Assembly: GCF_030248535.1 (NCBI RefSeq)
Contig: NZ_JAHGAJ010000018.1
Coordinates: 46,504-110,503 of the forward strand
Length of the DNA stretch: 64,000 nucleotides
Origin: Vibrio sp. D404a
GTDB taxonomy: Bacteria; Pseudomonadota; Gammaproteobacteria; Enterobacterales; Vibrionaceae
Direction: 5' to 3'
This document shows, in pieces, positions 57,705 through 64,000 of the stretch. Position numbers and translations under genes: made by a program. The notes under the pieces are model-generated. The model was given only the letters and a program-made list of their open reading frames with translations, was not told where the DNA came from and searched no databases. Positions within the stretch are counted from its first letter, which is position 1; each line of letters opens with the position of its first letter.

Positions 57705-57735
57705 AAAGGCTGATACTTAAGTGTCAGCCTTTTTT
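57705..57735 (+). terminator. Terminator of panBC
   Basis: The stem AAAGGCTGA / TCAGCCTTT is followed by a T run. Confidence 0.88.
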
Positions 57736-57765
57736 ACATCTAGACCAATCATTGCTTTCACATAC

Positions 57766-57797
57766 AAAAAGGGCTGACACTAATGCCAGCCCTTGCT
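57766..57797 (-). terminator. Terminator of yadGH
   Basis: The stem AAGGGCTG / CAGCCCTT is followed by TTTTTGTATG on the minus strand, directly after the yadH stop. Confidence 0.82.
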
Positions 57798-57812
57798 ATT
57801 TATGCTCAACTC

Positions 57813-58583
57813 TTATGAGCGTAAGCCAATGCCTTTCGTCACTAGGTAGTGAGCAACGCCGTAAAGCACCACAATAAAGATACCTAACACACCAAAAGAG
57901 GTCACGATACCCACATCAGACACGCCCAAGAAGCCGTATCTAAACGCATTCACCATATACACAATCGGGTTCAGCTTAGATACACCTTGCCAGAAATCAG
58001 GTAGCAGACTGATTGAGTAGAACACCCCGCCAAGATAAGTCAGAGGCGTCAGGATGAAGGTTGGAATGATTGAGATATCATCAAAGGTGCGCGCAAATAC
58101 TGCATTGATAAGACCACCCAGCGCAAATACCACTGATGTTAAAAATACAGTCGCAATGATGATACCCCAATGATCAACTTGCAGGTCAACGAAGAACAGC
58201 GACACAAAGGTAACAATCGCGCCAACCAATAAGCCGCGCACTACGCCACCCATCACGAAGCCCGCAATAATCACATAATTCGGTACAGGTGCAACAAGCA
58301 GCTCCTCGATGTTCTTTTGAAACTTAGCACTAAAGAACGATGACGCCACATTCGAATAGGAGTTGGTGATCACCGACATCATGATCAAACCCGGCACAAT
58401 GTATTCCATGTAACTAAAGCCGTTCATTTCACCAATTCGCGCACCAATCAGGTTACCGAAGATAATGAAATAGAGCGTCATAGTAATTGCAGGCGGTACC
58501 AGCGTCTGTACCCAAATACGAGTAAAACGGTTGATCTCTTTGTTCAGCAAGCTGCGAAAAGCAGTCCAATACAGGCTGTACAT
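57813..58583 (-). CDS. yadH: ABC-2 type transporter permease (YadH-like)
   Basis: Six-TM ABC-2 membrane subunit of an exporter of unknown substrate. A short cytoplasmic lead (FRSLLNKEINRFTRIWVQTLVPP) precedes the first TM. ABC-2 signatures SFFSAKFQKNIEELLVAPV and LTYLGGVFYSISLLP are present. 256 residues as in E. coli. It starts one base after the ATPase gene, so the pair is one operon. Confidence 0.9.
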   Translation of the reverse strand: MYSLYWTAFRSLLNKEINRFTRIWVQTLVPPAITMTLYFIIFGNLIGARIGEMNGFSYMEYIVPGLIMMSVITNSYSNVASSFFSAKFQKNIEELLVAPVPNYVIIAGFVMGGVVRGLLVGAIVTFVSLFFVDLQVDHWGIIIATVFLTSVVFALGGLINAVFARTFDDISIIPTFILTPLTYLGGVFYSISLLPDFWQGVSKLNPIVYMVNAFRYGFLGVSDVGIVTSFGVLGIFIVVLYGVAHYLVTKGIGLRS

Positions 58584-58584
58584 A

Positions 58585-59502
58585 TTATTTACTCCCCTCT
58601 CGCACGATACTCACAAATAGTTCTTCTAGACGGTTAGCTTTGTTACGCATCGAGAGGACTTTCACATTCTGCTCACTCAACTGAGCAAAGATGGTATTCA
58701 AACCTAGGTTCTTATCAATTTCGATTTCTAGAGAGCCATTAACCATAGTTTGGCTATTTACGCCTTCTAATTCGGGCTCCTCTGTACCCTCTTCGAGATC
58801 GAGGATAAAGGTTTCGACACTCAGCTTATTAAGCAGAGACTTCATGGTCGTGTTCTCAATCAGTTCACCACGATTGATGATACCGATGTTACGACACAGC
58901 ATTTCCGCTTCTTCAAGGTAGTGTGTGGTCAAAATAATCGTGATGCCCTGCTTCTCATTGATCTCTTTGAGGAATTCCCACATAGAGCGACGGAGCTCAA
59001 TATCAACACCTGCAGTAGGCTCATCAAGAATTAGCAGTTGTGGTTCATGCATCAGAGCACGTGCAATCATCAAACGACGCTTCATACCACCTGATAGGTT
59101 TCTTGCACGTTCGCTGCGTTTTTCCCACAAATCGAGCTTAGAAAGGTATGTTTTAGCGCGTTCTTTAGCGAGCGATTTAGATACGCCGTAGTAACCCGCC
59201 TGTTGCAGTACGATCTGCTCAACGGTTTCAAATGGGTTGAAATTGAATTCTTGAGGCACTAAGCCCAAGTTCTGTTTAGCCAATTCAAGATCTTGGTCGA
59301 TGTCGAAGCCAAAGACTTTTACCTTACCCGAGGTTTTATTCACCAATGATGAGATAACGCCAATCGTCGTTGATTTACCGGCGCCATTTGGGCCCAGTAG
59401 TGCGTAAAAGTCGCCCTTTTTCACCTGCAGACTGATGCCTTTTAGGGCTTCAAATCCACCAGCGTAGGTTTTTCTGAGTTGTTCGATTTCTAATGCGTAC
59501 AT
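58585..59502 (-). CDS. yadG: ABC transporter ATPase (YadG-like)
   Basis: Cytoplasmic ATPase of the YadGH exporter. Walker A is GPNGAGKST, Q-loop LVPQEFNFNPFETV, signature LSGGMKRRL, Walker B LLILDEPTAGVD and switch LTTHYLEEAE. 305 residues with the C-terminal extension usual for drug/polysaccharide ABC-2 ATPases. The substrate is not known. The promoter lies in the 59503-59668 gap. Confidence 0.91.
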   Translation of the reverse strand: MYALEIEQLRKTYAGGFEALKGISLQVKKGDFYALLGPNGAGKSTTIGVISSLVNKTSGKVKVFGFDIDQDLELAKQNLGLVPQEFNFNPFETVEQIVLQQAGYYGVSKSLAKERAKTYLSKLDLWEKRSERARNLSGGMKRRLMIARALMHEPQLLILDEPTAGVDIELRRSMWEFLKEINEKQGITIILTTHYLEEAEMLCRNIGIINRGELIENTTMKSLLNKLSVETFILDLEEGTEEPELEGVNSQTMVNGSLEIEIDKNLGLNTIFAQLSEQNVKVLSMRNKANRLEELFVSIVREGSK

Positions 59503-59667
59503 GAAGATTGCTTGCCATTTGCGATTAGTGAGTGCTCATGAGAGAAAGTATGACCTTATTCTCAAGCACGTTTAATTTACCAACAAGTTTATCGTCAAAT
59601 AACGATTAAGACAAACTAACATTTCCAAATTAATAGAAACATTGACCAATACGAAGACGAAAGGATA

Positions 59668-59704
59668 AAAAAATACCGCTAAGTCATTAACTTAGCGGTA
59701 TCTG
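59668..59704 (-). terminator. Terminator of the SulP gene
   Basis: Perfect 12-base arms ATACCGCTAAGT / ACTTAGCGGTAT with a five-base loop are followed by TTTTTTT on the minus strand. Confidence 0.92.
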
Positions 59705-59731
59705 ATCTTTTAGGGCTGTTAGATGAATAAT

Positions 59732-61402
59732 CTAAGCCGAACCAAACTCATGCTCATCACGTGCCACGTAGTTGGTTGCCGCTCTCAGTGCCTCATAACG
59801 GAAACGGTAGGTATTCGACTCTGGCACTAGATCAATCACGTGGAATTTCTCAAGCTGTTGACGTGTATTGTCGTTTGGACACAGTAGGTATACCTCACAG
59901 TTGGCGTCCAGTGCATCCTTAATCGCATTTTCCAATGCAAGACCAACCGTTACGTCAATCATAGGTACATCGGTCAAATCGAGAATCATCGCGTCATAGT
60001 CTGAAATACTGGTGTGCTGACGTGAAATCGCCTTAGAGACACTGAAGATCATTGGCCCGGATAGATAGAAGAACAGCACTTTGCCATTCGCCATATCCAG
60101 CAGACCACGTTCACTGTCTGACAGAGGCACATCATCTTCATCGGCATCACTGATCGCTTTTACTTGGCGCGCCTGCTCTCGACTTAAGCGCTCAATAATA
60201 ATGATGTTAGAGATAAAGACACCAAGGCCAACCGCTACAATCAGATCAACAAATACCGTGAGGAGCATAACGCCATACATGATCGCCATACCCGCAAAGC
60301 TCACGCGGTGCGCACGTTGAATAAAACTCCAGTCAAGGATATTGAAACCCACATACACCGCGATGCCAGCCAAAACCGCCATTGGAATAGGTTCCGTCAG
60401 ACCACCCGCAACTAAGACCACTAACGCAAGCACCAGCGCACGAATCACACCAGACAGTGGAGATCGCGCACCAACTTGAATGTTAGTCACGGTACCCATG
60501 GTTGCACCGGCGCCCGGAAGCGCACCGAACAAGCCAGAAATGATGTTTGCTAGACCTTGACCACGCAGCTCTTTATCCGAGTCGTGCTCTTTACGAGTCA
60601 GAGAATCTCCAATTACTGCGGTCAACAGGGTATCAATACAACCCAAGGTGCCGAGTACTAGCGCATCAATCACCATCTCAGTGAACATAGAAGCGTCGAT
60701 ATGCGGCACAACCAAAGATGGTAGACCCGCTGGAATTTCACCGATACGACGAATGGCTTCACTATCAAACAGAATCACTGACAGCAGCGTCACAGCAACC
60801 AGTGCGACCAACTGTGCAGGGACGTATTTACGATATTGTTTAGGAAAGAAGAACAGAATGCCTAACGTCAGCAAGCCTAAAAACAGCTCGCTAAACTTCA
60901 TATTAGCGACGGTATCAGGCAGAGCCGACAGCGTCCCCATCACACCACCCGCTGGGGCTGCGTGTCCGAGAAGTGGTGAGAGCTGTAAAATGATAAGAAT
61001 AACGCCGATGCCGGACATAAAGCCGGAGATCACGCTATATGGCATCAAAGTTATGTATTTTCCTAACTTCAATGTACCGAGTAAAACCTGAAATGCCCCC
61101 GCCATCATCACCACAGTGAAGGTCATTGCCAAGCCTGTTTCCGGGTACTTCGCCATCATGCTGGTCAGTACTGCCGTCATAATCACCGTCATAGGGCCAG
61201 TTGGCTCAGAGATCAGCGTATTGGAACCACCAAACAATGCGGCAAACAGGCCGACCATGATCGCGCCCCACAAGCCCGCTTCGGCACCAGCACCAGAAGC
61301 AACACCAAATGCCAACGCCAATGGCAATGAGATAATGGCTGTGGTCACACCGCCAAACATATCCCCTTTGAGGTTGATATCTGCAAAACGACTTCCAAAC
61401 AA
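59732..61402 (-). CDS. SulP family anion transporter with STAS domain
   Basis: SLC26/SulP inner-membrane transporter for sulfate, bicarbonate or dicarboxylates. About 14 TM segments run from residue 15 to 400, with motifs TTAIISLPLALAFGVASGAG and NTLISEPTGPMTVI. A cytoplasmic STAS domain (about 440-540) contains YDAMILDLTDVPMIDVTVG. 556 residues. Divergent with the beta-carbonic anhydrase gene, which favours bicarbonate or a linked anion as substrate, though sulfate cannot be excluded. Confidence 0.9.
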   Translation of the reverse strand: MFGSRFADINLKGDMFGGVTTAIISLPLALAFGVASGAGAEAGLWGAIMVGLFAALFGGSNTLISEPTGPMTVIMTAVLTSMMAKYPETGLAMTFTVVMMAGAFQVLLGTLKLGKYITLMPYSVISGFMSGIGVILIILQLSPLLGHAAPAGGVMGTLSALPDTVANMKFSELFLGLLTLGILFFFPKQYRKYVPAQLVALVAVTLLSVILFDSEAIRRIGEIPAGLPSLVVPHIDASMFTEMVIDALVLGTLGCIDTLLTAVIGDSLTRKEHDSDKELRGQGLANIISGLFGALPGAGATMGTVTNIQVGARSPLSGVIRALVLALVVLVAGGLTEPIPMAVLAGIAVYVGFNILDWSFIQRAHRVSFAGMAIMYGVMLLTVFVDLIVAVGLGVFISNIIIIERLSREQARQVKAISDADEDDVPLSDSERGLLDMANGKVLFFYLSGPMIFSVSKAISRQHTSISDYDAMILDLTDVPMIDVTVGLALENAIKDALDANCEVYLLCPNDNTRQQLEKFHVIDLVPESNTYRFRYEALRAATNYVARDEHEFGSA

Positions 61403-61645
61403 AATACATCTCCCTGTGATGAGCTGACAAACCGTATCACTTTAACAAATGTATCAACTGCTCAGAAAGTGTTAATTCAATCACAATATTTATGTCTTAT
61501 AACCGGATGATAGCTTTCAGTCTAAGTTTATGATTTTACGTACTAGAACACGTCAGATGAGTACTTTTTGACGCACTTTTTACAAGATTGAATTTGTAAC
61601 ATTGTGTATAGTTAAGCATCTTAATTGAGGGATGTATGAAGCAAG

Positions 61646-62314
61646 ATGCCAGAAATAAAACAGCTTTTTGAAAACAATTCCAAATGGTCTGATGAAATTC
61701 GTTCAGAGCGACCAGAATATTTTACAACGCTTGAAGAGGGGCAAAACCCAGGTTTCCTTTGGATCGGCTGTTCAGACAGTCGTGTACCCGCTGAGCGCTT
61801 AACAGGGCTTTATTCTGGTGAACTGTTTGTACACCGAAATGTGGCGAACCAAGTCATTCATACCGACCTTAACTGCCTATCGGTGGTTCAATATGCGGTG
61901 GACGTACTTAAGGTTAAACACATCATCATTTGTGGTCACTACGGTTGTGGCGGTGTTAATGCTGCGATTGATAACCCAAAACTGGGCCTTATCAACAACT
62001 GGCTGCTGCACATCCGCGACAACTACCTAAAGTACCGCAAAGAGATCGAGACACTGCCTCGTGAACAGTGGGGTGACAAACTCTGTGAGATCAACGTTGC
62101 CGAACAGGTTTACAACCTAGGTAACTCAACCATCATGCAAAGTGCTTGGGAGCGTGGTCAAGAGGTTGAAATTCATGGTGTGGTTTATGGTATCGGCGAT
62201 GGCAAACTAAAAGATCTTGGCGTACGCTGCTCAAGCAACGACACCCTAGAAAACAGCCACCTAGAGGCATTGAACAAGATTCTAACTACGCCTCTTCTAG
62301 GCCAACAAGGCTAA
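61646..62314 (+). CDS. can: Beta-carbonic anhydrase
   Basis: Zinc enzyme hydrating CO2 to bicarbonate. The zinc ligands Cys42 and Asp44 (IGCSDSR) and His98 and Cys101 (CGHYGCGG) are all present, with the Asp44-Arg46 dyad. 222 residues, as in E. coli Can. Vibrio beta-CAs of this type are allosterically bicarbonate-inhibited through a non-catalytic pocket. It is divergent from the SulP transporter and ends with its own terminator. Confidence 0.95.
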   Translation: MPEIKQLFENNSKWSDEIRSERPEYFTTLEEGQNPGFLWIGCSDSRVPAERLTGLYSGELFVHRNVANQVIHTDLNCLSVVQYAVDVLKVKHIIICGHYGCGGVNAAIDNPKLGLINNWLLHIRDNYLKYRKEIETLPREQWGDKLCEINVAEQVYNLGNSTIMQSAWERGQEVEIHGVVYGIGDGKLKDLGVRCSSNDTLENSHLEALNKILTTPLLGQQG

Positions 62315-62335
62315 ATCTGTTCTGAATAAATACAC

Positions 62336-62363
62336 AAAAGCCCGCATCATGCGGGCTTTTTTA
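62336..62363 (+). terminator. Terminator of the carbonic anhydrase gene
   Basis: The hairpin AAAAGCCCGC-atcat-GCGGGCTTTTTT lies 20 bases after the stop codon, before the convergent hpt gene. Confidence 0.92.
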
Positions 62364-62397
62364 ATCATTCATCGAAATCAAATCGACGCTGCACTCA

Positions 62398-62928
62398 TTA
62401 CTCTTGAGGCACAACCTTACCGATGTATGGTAGGTGACGATATTTTTGAGCGTAGTCGATACCAACACCAACAACGAACTCGTCTGGGATCTCAAAACCA
62501 ATCCAGTTCACTTCTACGTCAACTTCACGACGAGATGGCTTGTCTAGTAGTGTACAGATGCGTACAGACTTAGGCTCACGTAGGCTTAGAATCTCTTTCA
62601 CCTTGTTTAGCGTGTTACCCGTGTCGATGATATCTTCAACTAGCAGTACATCTTTACCTTTAATGTCATCATCTAGGTCTTTAAGGATACGCACATCACG
62701 TGAGCTTTCCATTGTGTTGCCGTAGCTAGAAGCTGTCATGAAATCAACGCTGTGAGTAATATCGATTGCACGAGCTAAATCTGCCATGAATACGAATGAT
62801 CCACGTAATAGACCTACCAATACAAGATCTTCGCTACCTTGGTAGTGTTCTGTGATCTGTTTGCCTAGCTCTTGCACTCGATCTTGAACTTCTTGCTCAG
62901 AGATCATGACTTCAACTGTATGTTTCAT
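62398..62928 (-). CDS. hpt: Hypoxanthine phosphoribosyltransferase
   Basis: Purine-salvage enzyme forming IMP (and GMP less well) from PRPP. The PRPP loop is [13 protein letters not shown] and the flap region is [16 protein letters not shown]; the C-terminal part [29 protein letters not shown] contacts the base. 176 residues. ATG at 62928 follows GAGAGCAGT. In V. cholerae hpt also neighbours hapR. Divergent from the luxR homologue. Confidence 0.95.
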   Translation of the reverse strand: MKHTVEVMISEQEVQDRVQELGKQITEHYQGSEDLVLVGLLRGSFVFMADLARAIDITHSVDFMTASSYGNTMESSRDVRILKDLDDDIKGKDVLLVEDIIDTGNTLNKVKEILSLREPKSVRICTLLDKPSRREVDVEVNWIGFEIPDEFVVGVGIDYAQKYRHLPYIGKVVPQE

Positions 62929-63265
62929 ACTGCTCTCATTTTATTTGGTGACTGCGACAAGTGTAGATCGTTTCATCAATAGTGCCGCTGGTTTTCGAGC
63001 GTAAGTCTAGCACTGCTCAAATACCCACACCACCTCACGTATCAATTTAAATCACAGTTCTCGCATCAAGAGTCGTATTCTCGGCTTTCGAGCTAGATCG
63101 CATTACAACGCCCTATGTGGATCACGATTTATGTATCAAGTTTGATGCAATTGTCCATAAAGTAAGCACAAACGATTGACCATTTGCATATGCACCATTA
63201 CACTCATTCTGGCTTAAATAATAATAAAATCATTAATATAAAATTTCGTTGGCAAGGAAAACATT
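62929..63265 (+). promoter_or_regulatory. hpt-luxR intergenic control region
   Basis: 337 bases with no gene. The right half is A/T-rich (63215-63247) like the promoters of LuxR homologues, which autorepress; I could not identify a clear LuxR palindrome by eye. The leader just before the start reads GTTGGCAAGGAAAAC (63249-63263). It holds the Shine-Dalgarno AAGGA and a GGCAAGG core at the place where Qrr small RNAs pair with luxR/hapR messages in other vibrios. Confidence 0.5.
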
Positions 63266-63871
63266 ATGGACTCAATATCTAAGAGACCTAGAACTAGGCT
63301 TTCACCCCTAAAAAGAAAACTTCAATTGATGGAGATTGCTCTTGAAGTATTCTCTCGTCGCGGCATTGGCCGAGGCGGACATGCAGATATTGCAGACATC
63401 GCTCAAGTGTCTGTAGCTACTGTATTCAACTACTTCCCAACACGTGAAGATCTGGTCGACGAGGTTCTAAACCATGTTGTTCGTCAGTTCTCAAACTTTC
63501 TTTCAGACAATATCGACCTTGATATTCATGCTAAGCAGAACCTAACAAACATCACTAATGAGATGGTTGCGCTTGTAGAGCAAGATTGCCACTGGCTCAA
63601 CGTTTGGTTCGAATGGAGTGCTTCGACTCGTGATGAAGTATGGCCACTGTTTGTGACGACCAACCGCACGAACCAAATGCTGGTACAGAACATGTTCGTT
63701 AAGGCGATCGAGCGTGGCGAAGTGTGTGACCAACATGAACCGAAACACTTGGCGAACCTATTCCACGGTATCTGCTACTCACTGTTCATTCAGGCAAAAC
63801 GTGCTAACTCAACTGATGAGCTGCACTCACTGACTGACAGCTACTTGAATATGTTGTGTATTTATAAGTAG
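63266..63871 (+). CDS. luxR: Quorum-sensing master regulator, LuxR/HapR/OpaR/SmcR family
   Basis: TetR-family dimeric DNA-binding regulator switched on at high cell density, controlling biofilm, proteases, motility and type VI/III secretion. A basic N-terminal arm (MDSISKRPRTRLSPLKRK) precedes the HTH GHADIADIAQVSVATVFNYFPTREDLV (about 38-63). The ligand/dimer domain is almost identical to OpaR as I recall it (HWLNVWFEWSASTRDEVWPLFVTTNRTNQ). 201 residues, ending LCIYK; relatives I remember run a few residues longer. The stop codon's last base is the first base of a 12-unit heptamer repeat. Expected control: Qrr sRNAs on the leader and autorepression. Confidence 0.95.
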   Translation: MDSISKRPRTRLSPLKRKLQLMEIALEVFSRRGIGRGGHADIADIAQVSVATVFNYFPTREDLVDEVLNHVVRQFSNFLSDNIDLDIHAKQNLTNITNEMVALVEQDCHWLNVWFEWSASTRDEVWPLFVTTNRTNQMLVQNMFVKAIERGEVCDQHEPKHLANLFHGICYSLFIQAKRANSTDELHSLTDSYLNMLCIYK

Positions 63872-63954
63872 ATTCGAGATTCGAGATTCGAGATTCGAGA
63901 TTCGAGATTCGAGATTCGAGATTCGAGATTCGAGATTCGAGATTCGAGATTCGA
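63871..63954 (+). repeat. Twelve perfect tandem copies of GATTCGA
   Basis: The heptamer GATTCGA repeats 12 times without a mismatch (84 bases), starting at the last base of the luxR stop codon. It lies in the 3' untranslated region, before the terminator. The unit length is not a multiple of three, and perfect copies imply recent slippage, so copy number is probably variable between isolates. Confidence 0.97.
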
Positions 63955-63965
63955 GAAGAAGTGTG

Positions 63966-63996
63966 AAGGGTTGACCTAGTGGGTCAACCCTTTTTG
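63966..63996 (+). terminator. Terminator of the luxR homologue
   Basis: The hairpin AAGGGTTGACC-tagtg-GGTCAACCCTT is followed by TTTGTTTT, 11 bases after the tandem repeat. Confidence 0.92.
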
Positions 63997-64000
63997 TTTT

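Noticed and set aside
63871..63954. Heptamer array as a CRISPR array or attachment site
   Set aside because: Units are seven bases with no spacers; there are no cas genes or integrase nearby.

Overview
The window reads as a chromosomal segment of a Vibrio species. A LuxR/HapR-type quorum-sensing master regulator, an OmpU-type porin, a ChiS-type chitin sensor and a complete chitobiose-utilisation operon sit together. As far as I recall, the gene order follows the V. cholerae large-chromosome segment from ompU to hapR. Coding density is high and gene order is conserved. I see no insertion sequence, prophage, integron, CRISPR array, rRNA or tRNA.

Layout. 1-7000: OmpU-type porin, DacB (PBP4), a short MgtE-like Mg transporter without CBS domains behind an unusual repeat-bearing leader, TyrS, and an M23 cell-wall endopeptidase. 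7000-16000: a VexEF-like RND efflux pair, ErpA behind a promoter overlapped by a near-consensus IscR type 1 site, HemL, an unlisted 41-residue Cys-rich membrane microprotein (13521-13646, minus strand), PerM and RsmC. 16000-35000: ChiS, an 857-bp control region, and ten co-directional genes for chitooligosaccharide use. These are a periplasmic binding protein, two permeases, two ATPases, GH9, GspK kinase, GH20, ChbP phosphorylase and a hexosamine phosphomutase. 35000-41400: a Fur-boxed FbpABC iron transporter, glnK-amtB behind a sigma-54 promoter, and yacL. 41400-57700: acnB, a patatin-like type Vd protein, mrcB-hrpB, and the conserved sfsA-dksA-gluQ-pcnB-folK-panB-panC cluster. 57700-64000: the YadGH ABC exporter, a SulP transporter divergent from a beta-carbonic anhydrase, hpt, and the luxR homologue ending directly in a 12-copy 7-bp tandem repeat.

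How the genes work together. In the central block, chitooligosaccharides bound by Cbp are imported intact. Cytoplasmic GH20, GH9 and ChbP then cleave them, and GspK and the phosphomutase channel the products into amino-sugar metabolism. ChiS controls the block. Iron (fbp), Fe-S (erpA) and nitrogen (glnK-amtB) genes each carry a recognisable operator or promoter for their usual regulator class (Fur, IscR, sigma-54/NtrC).

Most of the window is well-known biology. The least explained items are the 4 x 23-bp repeat array plus long hairpin in front of the CBS-less mgtE, the Cys-rich microprotein, and the heptamer array fused to the luxR stop codon. Several start codons were moved from the longest possible reading frame on Shine-Dalgarno and family-length grounds (mgtE, erpA, hemL, GH9, chbP, fbpA, amtB, yacL, acnB).
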